64,000 bases of DNA from Cylicocyclus nassatus (Eukaryota > Nematoda > Chromadorea > Rhabditida > Strongylidae), in assembly GCA_958299035.1 (NCBI GenBank), contig CATQJL010000001.1:83763071-83827070 (forward strand), read 5' to 3'. This document shows, piece by piece, positions 47,270-59,830 of the stretch (position 1 is the stretch's first letter; each line of letters begins with the position of its first letter). Below the pieces are notes generated by a model, which was given only the letters and a program-made list of their open reading frames with translations, ran no database searches and had not been told where the DNA came from. The position numbers were made by a program, and so were the translations under genes.

Positions 47270-48330
47270 ATGTTATTAAAATATTCCTCAATGTTTTGGA
47301 AAGGTTGGCAGTTTGAAAAATGGCAGGCAGAATACTTTACAAAATCGCAGATGACTCGCATGTGTTCCAGTTCAACAGCGAGGCAGAAGGAGAATCTTAC
47401 GCCGACGAAAATGTTGTCGACATTGATACAGAGTTGGCAATTGAGTGAAACTCTCTGATTTCCTGCATAAGGAATCCAAGCAGATTGTCTAGTTTCAATG
47501 AGGAAATGTCCAGGAAGTCCATTGCTGATCTTCAGGTTGCTGAAGAATTCAAGGCTGCTAAATTCACAAACATGGATATGAACAAAAGGAAGGTGTTAGT
47601 ATAAAGCATAGTTACTGCGCTTAGATCCCGGCTGGAGTGCGAACCCAACTCTGTGCTTTATGCTTTTGAAAGTTATTCGCCTTGTGACAATATGACCTAT
47701 GATATTGAAAAAAAAACCAACGCGCAGCATAGTACCTCCTTTTTTCGGCTATTCCGCAGATGCTGTTAAAGAAGAAGTTGAGCAGCTTTCTGATCAGCTA
47801 ACAGGACGTATGCCAGAGGAGGTGAAGCCAGAGTTCGACAAGGCCCAAAAAGTACACTATTTCCTTCCCGTGTTGCGAAAGCATATGAGATTTGGCTCTT
47901 TTCCCATTACTTACCGCAAAAATCTGATGGGCCTACTAGCAAAGCTAGTTTCCATTCCGACTAGCACGGCAGAGGTAGAGAAAGAAATTTTCTATCTACT
48001 CTGTTATCAGAACACAACGCAGAAGTCGTACAACGATAGAGCATCTAAGCAAATACTTAAGATTTGTCAACCTTCTACCATTGTTATCTGAAAACTTCAT
48101 TTAAAGGATTGATATAAGTGGTCCAGACAGGCTGTTACCGTATGACTTTTTGAAATATCCTAAAAGAAGGTATGAAGAAACTGATCACCTACCTGCTGAC
48201 TTCCTGGTGCTACCAGAGGGCCACGAAAAAAATCACAAAACCGCTTAAAAGAAGAAGAAAGTTTCAAATCCATTTTCGACTCAGAACGCTTTTGCACGCA
48301 ATTCTACTTCTACTCCGATGACCTTTTGGA
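47270..48330 (+). pseudogene. hAT transposase remnants
   Basis: The best part is 47699-48091: VHYFLPVLRKHMRFGSFP, then LAKLVSIPTSTAEVEKEIF, which is the hAT C-terminal dimerisation motif (the LA-IPTSSAEVER consensus), and SYNDRASKQILKI. Upstream, 47270-47600 holds short frames in other registers, and 48140-48230 holds LPADFLVLPEG in another. No BED finger or complete catalytic core can be read. It is inactive, so movement of the family would need another source. Confidence 0.65.
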
Positions 48331-49448
48331 GGAAGAAGAAGATTTTTCAGGCAGCGAACTTGTTGTCTCTGACGTTAGCGATAGTGATATTGTTGATGAT
48401 GATGTGCAGGAAATGAAGTTGTTCCTAACTTGTACATCTTTTGGGATAAACATTATTGCTTTCGTTTTTTGTTGATGCAGTGAAACAGGAGCACAGATCT
48501 TCATAATCAATTTTTTTTGATTTTTTAATTTCTTTTGAAAAATTTTAAATTTTTTTTCAATTTGTGCCTAAATAAGGTACAAATTAGAGCTCTTTATACC
48601 ACGCTTTTTTACCTTTTCTCTCTTCCTCCCCTCCCCCCCCTAGACTCACATACCCCCTTCACCCTGGAAGGTCGGAAACAGCCGAGACCCCCTTCACCTG
48701 GGGAGAGCCCGGCTCCCCCTATCGCACCTATGGTTCAGAGTGAGAGAATGCTAAATCCAAAGGTATCTTTGACTCAGCGGCGAGATGCGTCCCCTGATAT
48801 ATAGGAAAGCCTGTTTGAGTATGGTAGACTGTTAGTTCTCACGAATCTTTTTAGATTTTTGCCTTCGGCAGGCTACTCAGTGTGCAATGAATAAGCACAC
48901 TGATTACCGTAAACGAAAATCCAGAAAGCATTGTGAAATCTGACCGTCTGTCGTGCGCCTACCGTATCCAAAACGGGCAAGCTAGCTGAGACTAATCTTG
49001 AAGCGATTGCCTTTGGATTGAAAATCGTTTTAATCTATACTAAGATATGGCGATGCGATGGAGATCTTGGTGACTTGACGAATTATAAACTTTACTGTAT
49101 CGGATCACCTACAGTATAGTCTACCCTAGAGAGCTGCCTCCATCTTTTTTTCGAACCAACGTGACATTTTTCAAGGTATGAGCACGACGGTAGAAAGGGA
49201 TGTGACGATTTCATTTGCGGTGACTGTGGAACAGCATTGAGTAGAGCGGATTCGCACAACAACATAAATTATGAAGAGTGGAAGCACCTGAAGCATGAAA
49301 TGCGGTTCATGAAGGGAACTGTGATGAAGGTAGTATAGATACATTCAGAGACTAGTACTTTTTGCTATTACGCAAATTGCAGGTGGACTCAAGGATGTGC
49401 TGTTTCGTAAAATGGGACAATGAGTATAGTTGGTACTTTCATCATCGC

Positions 49449-49638
49449 CAGTCAGATCTGCGATTGGCGACGTTGCAGTCAGATCTGCGATTGGCGACGT
49501 TGCAGTCAGATCCGCGATTGGCGATGTTGCAGTCACGATTGGCGACGTTGCAGTCAGATCTGCGATTGGCGACGTTGCAGTCAGATCCGCTATTGGCGAC
49601 GTTGCAGTCAGATCTGCGATTGGCGCCGTCGCAGTCCA
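49449..49638 (+). repeat. 27-bp coding minisatellite, about 7 units
   Basis: Same unit as 3147-3233. One unit is shortened by 6 nt (two codons) and others carry single changes, but every length change is a multiple of three. Confidence 0.9.
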
Positions 49639-49721
49639 GCGCTAGTGTATCATCATTTACTAGCGTTTTCAGTATGCGCAGTGCGCATGTTTCTACTACT
49701 AATTATTGGCCGAACTCTTAG

Positions 49722-51152
49722 GGTTACTCATTGGTTAATTTTGCGTATATCGACAAATTTGTGGTTATTAGTAAATTTTGCTTCATTGCTTGTATTGTCT
49801 GCTATATACCATATTTGTTGTGATCTACATATTGCAATGAGCAGCACAGTAATAAATTCAGGTCACTTCTCGCATCATTTGTAGCAGTAATATTGCGATA
49901 ATTTTGGCAAAAGTTGGTTCCTTAAAAATCAAAAGACGGTTGAAGTGCGCAGATTGCCCTTTTACCATGTTTTCAGGTGTATAACCTCGAAATTTTTGGA
50001 AAAGGGCGTGATTATACGTGAGACCGGATTTCCTTAGTGGTGCAGTTGCAAAAATCTTTCTCAGTTCTAAGCGGAGCTCGCGAGAGCTGTTGAAGGAACA
50101 CCGTGAAAGCTGAACTGAACTGGAATTGGACATTATCATACACAAAAAGGGCTGAGTAAATCTTTGCATCTAGACTTGCCAATGCCAGCTCCGTGCTAGC
50201 GCCGTGCCGAATTATCGCGATCAATGCGGGGCGCGTTCACATAGGTTCCGACAGGGCGCTAGCACGGCACAGGTGCGGGCACCACGATGCTACCTTAGGC
50301 AGCTACCTGAGAAAGGATGGTGCCGAACAGTGGCAGACCTTGGGCGGAACGCCGTTCCGATGCGAAATTTCTGAGGTGAAAATTGCACCCTTTTTCACAC
50401 TTGTAAACAACTGAAATATCTTCGAAATATTCCAAAAACTCAAATGTGTAGGTGCAGACACAGTACAAAATGGTAATGAGCAATGTGGCTGGACTATGCG
50501 GCTGGAAGTGGTACTGTGGGGTAATTGAGGGTGCTGATATAAATAAGAATCTACTTAATCGACTACCGATATTTGGAAAATCTTGAGCTACCGAACTGGG
50601 AGTTGGTATAGAGGTATGGGTGTATTTCGAGAGGCGCGCGTTTCGGCAGGCGCCGTTGCCAGAAGGGTTTTGTACTCTACAAAAGTGAGGTCTCCAAACT
50701 TCTGAAGTTTTGTCATCATATCAGAAATAGTAACAGAGGTTTACTAGTTGAATTCCGGAATACTAAACCAATTTTGAACTTTTTTCCTGGTTTTTCTGAT
50801 TAGTGACAATCGATCAATACGCGCCATTTGACCGTCTCCCATAGAGGTGTAAGGGTGCTATTTATCAATGAATCGGGTCTAGTCGGATATGTCAGCAAGT
50901 TTCAGATGTGGTTGCTCTGATATTCGATAATGATCCGAATATTCATTTGAATTTCGACTTCCAATGTTGGGATGTAATCGATATTCATTCATTTGATATT
51001 TCTGATTTTCCGATTTAATTCGGAATCATTCATTCGAATTTGATTGAATGTCAAACTTATTCAATACTCGTTTATTCGAGGTTTTATTTTCGACTTTATT
51101 CGATTGTTTACTCGAAATCCTTCATTTTTATTCGACATTCTTTCATTCGATG
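49722..51152. other. Non-coding 3' flank of P5
   Basis: Aligns to 3318-4598. It is interrupted only by 50616-50840, a 225-bp insertion flanked by ATAGAGGT (50608-50615 and 50841-50848), whose 8-bp duplication points to a small hAT-type MITE. Confidence 0.6.
50616..50840. mobile_element. 225-bp insertion with 8-bp target duplication
   Basis: Absent from copy A at about 4312. Terminal similarity is weak (GTGTATTTCGAGAGGCGCG on the left, CGCGCCATTTGAC on the right). Confidence 0.6.
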
Positions 51153-51410
51153 TGGCGAGTGGCGATCGGCGAACACAGACAGACTTCTGGGCTATCCGAC
51201 AACGTGACCTCAAAAACGTAAACTTGCAAAGTCATTCCCGGTGAGAGCTGCATATCTCAGCACAGACCACTGCCTCTCGACATCAGAATTCCAATGGATA
51301 GACACACCAGGAGAGCCACAGAGACTAGGACACGCATTAAATGGTCGAGATCAAAAGGCAACAACGCGGCGAAACAAGCATTGCTAACAACTCTACCACG
51401 CTTGCAAGAT

Positions 51411-52339
51411 GGGTGAGGGAACTTACATACACAATAAGGTTGCCGCCGCCTAATTAGCGGAGTTCATGAGAGGTCATGAACTGACAGCAACGCTAATTCG
51501 CACTCAATTTGCACCGAAGTTGAGCTGATTCTGCTCACGGTAACTCCGTCATCATCCTGCAGCCTATGAAACCGGAATTTCTTTGAAATTTGAATTCAAA
51601 GTTCAGTAGTAAACTCAGTCCAATAGGGCAAGAACTTGTATTTAGGGGTATTCCATCACGCTGATTCCGAATATGTTAATCATTTTACTTGAGACCTAGG
51701 ATTTTCTTTTTTGAATTAAAACTTGTTTTCACAAATAAAAATTTCCAAAATTTTGTAAGGGTTTTCTGACATGCTGTTTCCTAAAAAGCTAATGATTACG
51801 CTCCAAATTGAATATTTTTTCCTTGGAAATTTTATATTTTCATTCTCTGTAAATTTGCCAAACTTCGCAATTAGGGTTTTTTTGACATGCTGTTCAAAAA
51901 AGCTGATGGTTGTGCATGAAACATCGAAATTTTTCTATTTTGAATTTCAAACTTTTTTTCGGATTTGGTGATAACAGCCACAGGCATGCCCTGAGAATCT
52001 TTGTGAAAAATTCGTGAAAACAAGTTTTGATTCAAAAAGAAAAAAAATCCTAGGTTTCAAGTAAAATGATTGACATATTCGGAATCAGCGTGACAGAATA
52101 CCCCTAAATACAAGTTTTTACCCTAACTGGACTGATTTCACTACTGAACTTTGAATTCAATTTTCAAAGAAATTCCGATTTCATGGACTGCAGGATGATG
52201 ACGGAGTTACCGTGAGCAGAATCAGCTCATCTTCGGTGCAAAATGAGTGCAAATTAGCGTTGCTGCCAGTTCATGACCTCTCATGAACTCCGCTAATTAG
52301 GCGGCGGCAACCTTATTGTGTATGTAAGTTCCGTTCCCC
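51411..52339. mobile_element. Mutator-like foldback element in the LINE
   Basis: 929 bp, almost wholly palindromic. The arms begin GGAACTTACATACACAATAA and mirror for several hundred bases (for example GCGGAGTTCATGAGAGGTCA). It is flanked by TTGCAAGAT (51402-51410 and 52340-52348), a 9-bp (possibly 10-bp) duplication. Long inverted repeats plus 9-bp duplications suggest the MULE superfamily. Confidence 0.75.
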
Positions 52340-53901
52340 TTGCAAGATAACCCAGATCAATCCTGGGAAAGCTTGAAAGATCGAGTCCACAAAGTGGCAT
52401 GCATGATCCTGGGAAGTACAAAGCCAGGAAAAGGAAGGATTAATCGAGAAACGTGGCGGTGGAATGACGAAGTGCAAAAACTCATGAAAGAGAAGAGGAA
52501 TGCGTACAAGCGATGGCATAAGACGAAATCAGAGGACGATCGCCAGACGTACCAACAAGCCAAACGTGCTGCGAAGGCTTCCGTAAAGAAGGCAAAACAG
52601 GTGTACTTAAAGGAGCTCTACAATCAACTAGAGTCCTGCGAGGGAGAACGCGAAATTTACCGGATAGCGAGAAGAAGGGCGGAGTCCACGAAAGATATGG
52701 AGCACTTCCTCCATATCAAAGACAAACTTGGTAGGACTCTAAGAAAACCAGAGGACATCACCGAAAGATGGAGAACCCACTTCGAAGAGATGGCCACCAC
52801 AGGCCGCACCATCAGCTCCATCCCAGAAGCCAGCCCCATAGAGGGACCAGTACCAGCGGTCACGGAAGAGGAAGTATAGCTGGCTGTAAGAAGAACAAAG
52901 AATGGCAAAAGAGCGGTCCAGACGACATACCAAGCGAGTTCTGGAAATTATGTGGACAATCAGGAGCCACATGGCTAACAAGTCTCCTCAATCAAATCAT
53001 AAGAAGCAAGAGTATGCCTCGCGACTGGTAGACCAGCACGACCATCCCGATATGGAAGAACAAAGGAGACATAGCAGACTGCGCATCCTACCGACCAATC
53101 CGACTGATGAGCCACACTCTAAAAATCTTCGAGCGAGTAATCGAAACACGCCTTCGAGATATCATAAAGTTGTCACCGAATCAGTATGGATTCGTGAAAG
53201 GAGTAGGTACAACTGATGCAATCCACTCCGCTCGGATAGTGATGGGGAAATACAGAGAGAAGCAGAAGGAATTGCATGCAGCCTTCCTGGCTGGAGAAAG
53301 CCTTCGATAAGGTGCCCCATGAACTCATATGGTGGGCCTTACGGAAACACAGGGTGCCAGAGGAGTACGTTTAGTGGATAAAGTTGATCTACTAGAACGC
53401 GTCAAGCCATGTGCAAACAGCTGCAGGGCAATCGAAAGAATTCGAAATCAAGGTTGGAGTACACCAAGGTTCAGTTCTTTCTCCCTTGCTCTTCATCACG
53501 GTAATGAACGCCGTGATGGAACCGCTCAGACGTAAACCTCCTTAGATACTTCTCTACGCAGATGATATGGTCTTGATGCAAGTACCAGAAAGGAGCTACA
53601 AGACGAGGTGCAAAACTGGAAAAACAGGCTAGAGTTGTATGGCCTGAAGCTCAACGCCAGCAAGACAGAATATATGGAAATAGGGAAGCAAATTCCTGGT
53701 ACCATAAGCATCGATGGTGAAGAGCTAAAGAAGACAACGTCATACAAGTACCTAGGCAGTCACATCTCAGCGGAGGGAGGCTTACAAGAGGAGGTCGAAA
53801 TGGAGAGCCTTAGCAGGAGTTCTCTGCGGCAGACGAATGTCAGTACAGCTCAAATCCCAACTGCACCGGACCGTCATCCGTCCAGCAGCCCTCTATGGTA
53901 G
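52340..53901 (+). pseudogene. LINE reverse transcriptase
   Basis: 52340-52879 is an open 179-codon connector with RWNDEVQKLMKEKRNAYKRW, typical of RTE-like elements of animals, ending TAG. RT follows in pieces: KSGPDDIPSEFWK, SYRPIRLMSHTLKIFERVI, QYGFVKG, then EKAFDKVPHELIWWALRK. The catalytic YADDMVL is intact at 53555-53575, with LNASKTEYMEI and YKYLGSHIS after it (53608-53901). Frame changes occur near 52880, 53040, 53300, 53400 and 53540. Dead copy. Confidence 0.85.
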
Positions 53902-54303
53902 TGAGTGCTGGCCGTGTACGCGGAACGAGGAGCGCAAGCTCAGTGTCATGGAAACAAGGATGCTACGATGACCTTAGGAGTCCCACTGAAGGATCACGTC
54001 TGCAATGACACTGTACGAGCGCGAATGAAAGTCAATTGCCCAGAAAATGCAGGAAAAGAGGTTACGATGGTATGGGCATGTGAGCAGAAGGGATGAAAGT
54101 CACATCACCAAGTTGGCCCTGGCTGTGGAGGCACCAGGCTAAAGGCCCAGAGCTAGACCCAAGATGAGGTGGATGGACAGAATCAAGGCTGACCTGCGAG
54201 AACTTGGTATAGATGAAGGCCCTGCCTCAGATAGGACGACATGGAGATATCTCACAAGAAAAGCAGACCCTGCATAAGCGGGACACATGCGAGGATAAAA
54301 AAA

Positions 54304-56160
54304 ATTCTTTCATTCAATGAAAAATTTCGAATTTCTCCAAGCATAGCCTTCTCTCCATTTTTGACGCAAAACACTGAACACCCGCATATTCTAAGCTGTT
54401 TTGGAAAGATGAATTGGCCTTGTTCACATCAAGAGTGCAGATCTGGTATGGGACTTTTGCCATCTGCCCGCGTTGATAATTTCAAGTCTGTAAGTAAGTC
54501 ACACGGCACATAAGCATACCGCTTTAATGTTGGATCTCTCTCGTAAGACATTATTACTGCTGCAATTTAACAAATAAACGATATGAGAAACAATTGCAGA
54601 GGACGGAGATTGTTTACTGCAGATAGCGGTGACAGCTGTAGAAGTTTGGCAAAAAACGAGATCATTCAACGAGCTAATTCTTCAGCAGTGCAGACTGTGG
54701 AAGATGAGGCACTAGCATTTCCCACGGAGAATGAGTTACCCTATTTTCACATGTATAGGCCGCAGTTTTGAATTTTTAAGCGAGCCGCTCAGCCATTTCA
54801 CTGTTTCGGAAAGCGATTCTTATGCCGCACGATTCTCTGAAGCAATACGTAGCACGGTATAAAGTCCTGCGGTCGCGAAGTCTTCTGGCTTGTTTGGGCT
54901 GGTCGATCTAAAAGAAATCCCTGCGGCTTATACGCCTGAAAATAGGGTGTGCCGACTTTGTCGGCACTTTTTCACGACCATGCCGTTACTCTAACCAAAG
55001 TACCGTAAAGGGCATGCCATAGGCATGACCTGCTGTGATATGAGTATCTTATCGCCTAGACGTATGTAACATTGACTCGCCACGCCTGTATTCACCAGCA
55101 TTCTACCGCTGCACGAATGGGTGTATGTCGTCTGTTCAATGCAGCTCTAATAGCTTACGTGTTCTGATAACACACCAGAAGCCACCATGCTCCACTATAG
55201 GGGCCACCACCCATGCCTGAGGCTACAATACAGCCCTTCAACCACCACATAGTGTACCAACTTTCCCCATTGCCTCGCAGAAAGCACCATTGAGCTGCAA
55301 AAACCTTGGAAGCAGATAATACGCTTATATCATAAGAACTCAAAATGTCATAAGAACACATTCGAAAGCTTGTGTCAAGATGTAATTACAGTTTGTCTCA
55401 TGACTTCAAAGCTATTCTGATTTTGAATTATAACACCAGAGATTTCAAAGGATTTGCCATTGAAACTATCGGTAATCCTTTCGAGGTTGTACACATTAGA
55501 AAAAGTTCATCAGTTTATCACATGCAACAACTTAGTTAACATTATTTCCTGATTACTGCTCCCTACTTTCAACTTCGTATCCAAAAATTTCACTAAAAAA
55601 TTCACTCAGAATTTTTCGCACAGCATTGAACCTGAGATTCTTCAGTTTTGATGGTAAATTTTGAAGGCTCAGTATTTGGTAAAAATAGAACTCGAGTAGT
55701 GAAACAGAGTGTTTATCTATCAGGTAGGCGTGTTACTGAAAAATGCACATTTTAATACTGATTCCAAATCTCTCCTTCGTATCCTTGAAAGTTAATTCCA
55801 AGAAGAGTTATAAGAGTTTGTTTCTAATGGATGTCCTTTCCAAGTTTTCCTGGGTCCTTGCCAAAATCTTCTCCACAGCGCTCGCGCTCCTAGTTATCTC
55901 CTACGGCTACACGCGGCAGGCCTTTGGTTCCTCCTGCACCGCATCCTATAGAGCTGGAGTTCCTGATAAGTTACAGAAAGAATGGTACCTCTGGCCGACA
56001 ACATATATTGCTTTACATGTAGTAAATCTACAAAGCGAGCAAAGCAAGTGAAGCTACAGTCATTATCAGCATAGCGAGATTGTGCAGGGGAAGCATCACA
56101 GACCGAACATATCACGCAATGATTCTTTGGAAGCCTGAAAGGTATTTGATCCAGAACTAG
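54304..56160. other. Duplicated-block sequence without clear genes
   Basis: 54320-55325 and 55946-56050 align to 8801-9400 of copy A. 55326-55945 has no partner there and is flanked by CTTATA/CCTATA. No exon is well supported. Confidence 0.45.
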
Positions 56161-56347
56161 TCATCCTTCCACTCTGACAGTCGAAGGAATACCTTCGGCG
56201 GGCAGATGGCGCGAGTCTGCCACTTCGCGCTCTGGAGCGCTCCGGAGCCCTGCCATTTCACCCATTTTGGTGCTCCGGTGCTCTCCCAAACCTGGCGCAC
56301 CTCCGGAGCAGAGATTTGCGCGTCCCGGAGAGGGGTCCCATTCGTTT

Positions 56348-56375
56348 ACGTTCACCGTGACGTCACGGTGAACGT
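56348..56375. promoter_or_regulatory. Perfect 28-bp palindrome centred on TGACGTCA
   Basis: Each half reads ACGTTCACCGTGAC and is exactly mirrored. The centre TGACGTCA (56358-56365) is the consensus CRE/bZIP site. Further copies of CGGTGAACGT follow at about 56386. No gene starts nearby, so a regulatory role is speculative. Confidence 0.4.
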
Positions 56376-56538
56376 GAACGCTCTTACGGTGAACGTCACA
56401 AGCAGGCGCTAAATTGTACGTTACTATAAGACAGATTCTCTGTTTTTGATAATAAAAGCATTTTACAAAAATGATAAAAACTGAAACTCAGGAACACAAT
56501 TTTTTTGTTTGTACAAACTAAGTAAGTCCGCGAATTGA

Positions 56539-57612
56539 AAGTTCGCCAGATTTATTCGACCTGCTGATCACGAAAATGGTATCCATTTCGCATGGTAAGG
56601 CTTCTTACGAGGTTACGGTAGTATAGTATGGGGTCATTTGGATCCCGTTGAAACACACAGAGGGGCTATTCGAAATAGTCATCCCGAATATTCATAGTTC
56701 TTCATAATGACGTCTTTTGGTGGGGTTTTGAAAGGTTTATTATTACATGTAAATTTTTTGTTCTTGGTCCTTGCCGCAGAGTTATGTAGGAGATATACGA
56801 TAGACGGTGAAGGTCCAGGATCTGGCCGCAGGTTAACTGATTTGCTGATCATGAATTCTGCGTAATTTTACATGACAAGACCTTGAGAGTTTTTAAGATC
56901 TGAACTGAAGTTAAAAGCGGAAGGGGCATTTATTTGTACGGTAGATAGCCAGTCCACGACTGAGCACAGGGCCCGACGCGAGTCCGTTTCTAGGCTTTTT
57001 GAAACGACGTCCCCTTGACTTTCGCCCCTTCGACCCACGGAAACGTCGACTAAAAAGAACCTAGTTTTTCTGTTTTTTCGGACCCACAGAAATAACATCC
57101 CCTTTACTTTTTCGCCCCAAAAACGAAGTCCAGCCTGCTTCCAGACTATCTGTGCCGGGCCCTGACTGAGCATTATTGCAGCGAAAAAGCATAATATTCG
57201 TAAACAGTAAGCTTGGAACCATAAAGGCTACGCGTAGAGCAGATTTTGAACCTACCCGCCAAATACCCACCGTGACTATGGAAAGTGGTCCTACTGCGCA
57301 GCATTGACATCATATTCGTGATTGGCTGTAAAATGACTGTCCTGGGCAATGTTAAAAAGTCCATGGTAAACCATGCCATAAACCTGTGCAACTTCACCAT
57401 GAGACGCTACTGTAAAGAGTGCATATAATCCGTGGTCAGCATATCGAATATCCCTCTCCCCCTCCTCTTGTGCAGAGTCCCGGCAAGATCTGAGATCTTG
57501 ATCCCATAATACCATGCCTAGTAAGCGCTCGAAAAGGCCCTGCCATTCAAAATCAATATTATTTTCGTGATCAGGAGAATGAATATCCCCTTAAGCGAAC
57601 TTTTAGCAAAAG
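56539..57612. mobile_element. Foldback element with GATCA motif
   Basis: The left end GAAAGTTCGCCAGATT, then CTGATCACGAAAAT, is mirrored on the right by ATTTTCGTGATCAG, then GCGAACTTTTAGC. Imperfect interior. No coding sequence. Confidence 0.45.
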
Positions 57613-58309
57613 CGTGATCTTGAATTTGTGAAATGTATGAAGTGGAAAAACGTCAGGCTTACTTTACTTCATTTACCAGTATACGAATGCTTCACAAAAG
57701 AAGAGAAAAATGAAACTTCGAACAAATAAACAGTCATGGTACCATCCAGCCGTAAAGCTTAGGGTGACGAACACGGATAAGGAACTCTCAGTTTTACAGA
57801 ATATGCAAATATCTTGCCAGGAGAAGTTGCAAAAATGTCTTCTTATGAAACAAATATGCTCTAGAACTATTCTTTAAGCCTTCAGTCATCCGTTGATTGA
57901 GTGTCAACGAGCGTGCTTGCGGTAGCTCTGACTTGAACCCTACAAACAATTATTTGAAGAGCAAGATTGTGAAAGTTTGATTGCAATAAAGACACACACG
58001 AGCAGTAAAGGGAAAGCATTAATTTGTCCAGCATAGATTTTTCCAGCAACTGCGAGACGAAAATATACAAATTTTGTAACAGTCTCTGAACTGACCATGT
58101 TTAGGACCACGTGAAATCAATAGCAATAGGGAGAATGACAAAGCAGTGAGAGAATAGTTCAGTGACGAGATTGCAAATGCGAGATGTCAACCTTATTTAG
58201 ATCTATTTGGAGTGGAAAAGCGATAGGAATGGGTACTTTGTTGCGAATAACATGTTCTAATCTCCATCGTTATGGAAAGGGGTAGCGGCACCAGTCCAGA
58301 ATACACAAC

Positions 58310-58900
58310 CCAAAAATTCGGTATCTCGGATTTTGATACAGGGATTATTTGGAATGCTGATCACGGGAATCGTATTCATTTCGCATGAAAAGGTCATTCT
58401 TGTTGGGTTACGATAGGGGATCAAAGTCTCGGATTTGCCCGAAATTTCGTTTAGGGGGTTATCCGACTCGCCGATTACGATAACATCAATTCTTCACCAT
58501 AGCGAATTATGGTGGGCCAGCAATGGGTCCATTACATACAATACCACCCACAGAATGTGCAAAATTTTTGCTCATTCTGTGGGTGGTATTGTAATGCAAG
58601 AATAGGGGACCTTGAAGTGGGGGTTAGCCACTCCGGTGGGTCAAAGTTTTCGGTCCCTCCTAAAACCTCGCTTCTTCTTGACTACATTGAGATGATCTTC
58701 CTTCTCACGTCCTCCCCCTCCCGCAAGTCGAATTACCTCCCTACACGCGGTTTCGGACAAATCCCTAATTTTGACTCCATACCGTATACCTACCGTAACC
58801 CCTCAAAAATTGTCCCTTCATGCAAAATACTTTTCGTGATCAGCATGTCAAGCAATCCCTGTGTGCAAAACTCCAGTAAAATCCAAGATTTATTCTAGGG
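58310..58900. mobile_element. Foldback element with perfect 21-bp centre
   Basis: The core arms 58537-58557 and 58573-58593 (ACAATACCACCCACAGAATG plus one base) are perfect around a 15-nt loop. The pairing continues outward imperfectly to GATCACGGGAAT (58358) and TTTTCGTGATCAGCATG (58829). No coding sequence. Confidence 0.6.
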
Positions 58901-59458
58901 GTGAGTATGTTACGCATCAACCCTTCTTGCCCTTTCATTCATCAATTCATTTCGACGCGCTATTATGCACCTTTTCACCGCTTGCGGGCAGTGACTCCAA
59001 AAGCCTGCAAAAAAAGGTGTCTAAATCAGAATCCGAATAATTGATAAGGCCATTAACGACCTCTAGAAACGGGAAAAACATGATAGCATCGGTGGACGCT
59101 GCCTTCAATGCGCTGCCGCTTTAGATAGAACCGTAATATATCTTTCTTTACTCATCTGATGCAGCAATTCGACCTAAAAATTGAGAATGGTGGCAGTTAA
59201 GTTGTTTTTTATGCAGGTAAAGTTTTACTCAAAACTGTGATCCTTATGATACTCATTGAGTATTGTATGTAGTTTTGGGAAGGCGAGAGTGAATATCTGA
59301 GGAAGGAACAGGTGAAAATCGATGTTGTACCATTGTTTTGAAACTATAGTCCCCACGCTTACAAGATTTATAATACTGTAGGTTGTGGTTGAATTGTTTT
59401 TCTTTCTTCGATACAACCTAAATTTTCAAGGTGGTTGCTATGATAACGCTGGCAAAAA

Positions 59459-59830
59459 CAGGAAGAGATGTTTGTGGACAGAAATCCGAGTCATTTCGCA
59501 GAACTGATACCTGATATACTTTTCTTGGCGTTCGAAGTTAATTTTCTTCGTTTGAGATACTTGATTACCTAATAGGGGTGGAAATGTTACTAATGTCGAA
59601 GCTGAGGCCTGAGAGGCTCTACGAAAAAAGGCTGAAGTGAGTTGGCTGAGATCTTGGATATCTTTTTGTCAAGTATTGCAGTTCTAATTTTATTGAATTG
59701 GCCGAGGTCTGCGTACCTCATGCATCCGCAAGCGAAGACGACAGAGACCTTGTCGTAGAATTCTTTGGTAATGAAGTTGTACAGTGAAAGAAAAGCGTTA
59801 TCGAAATGTATTGGATGCCTCTTGTCAGGT
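59459..59830 (+). pseudogene. BTB-family relic P8
   Basis: QEEMFVDRNPSHFAEL (59458-59505) is the third-exon segment of the T1 fold. ILDYL after an AG at 59550 begins the fourth exon and loses frame. LRKKAE ends it at about 59637. The fifth exon begins after TTGCAG at 59672 and retains the VIEMYW stretch near 59800, with a stop before it. Counterpart of P9 in copy A; clearly dead. Confidence 0.65.

Larger units (their letters stand above)
45226..48732 (+). mobile_element. hAT transposon with decayed transposase
   Basis: 3507 bp. Terminal inverted repeats CATAG(T/G)TGCGATAGGGGGAG are flanked by the 8-bp duplication GTTCAGAG (45218-45225 and 48733-48740). The uninterrupted site is at 2420-2430 of copy A. 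Subterminal CCCCCTTCAC repeats match those of the short element 5877-8102. The interior carries an internal direct repeat of about 190 bp (45470-45660 and 45990-46185), a nested mariner MITE, and transposase remnants at 47270-48330. Confidence 0.9.
45023..49721 (+). pseudogene. BTB-family copy P5, C-terminal exons, split by hAT
   Basis: Sister of P1. Exons 45023-45132, 49176-49329 (154 nt) and 49383-49721 have the same lengths, phases and splice sites as in P1, and reading stays open. The intron between the first two is expanded from 541 nt to about 4.0 kb by the hAT element. The last exon carries about seven SDLRLAT-type units against three in P1, so its tail differs greatly in length while the frame is held. 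Key segments: CGDCGTALSRADS, INYEEWKHLKHEM, SRMCCFVKWDN. As in P1, upstream T1 exons are not seen. Confidence 0.6.
51153..54303 (+). mobile_element. RTE-like LINE, 5' truncated
   Basis: Flanked by a 16-bp target duplication ATTCTTTCATTCGATG (51137-51152 and 54304-54319, one mismatch). The uninterrupted site lies at 4580-4599/8801 of copy A. It starts inside the endonuclease-RT connector, so the endonuclease is missing. The 3' end is A-rich (GAGGATAAAAAAA). It is interrupted by the foldback element 51411-52339, after which the frame resumes within PRLQDNPDQSW. Confidence 0.85.
56161..59458. other. Repeat-rich stretch absent from copy A
   Basis: Holds a GC-rich segment (56180-56410) with a perfect palindrome, and two foldback elements (56539-57612 and 58310-58900). 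A T-rich region follows. No gene is recognised. Confidence 0.45.

Noticed and set aside
59417..59420. Reading the T1 family as voltage-gated potassium channels
   Set aside because: The T1 fold is shared, but no copy has channel transmembrane segments after it, and the C-terminal part is Cys-rich and soluble-looking.
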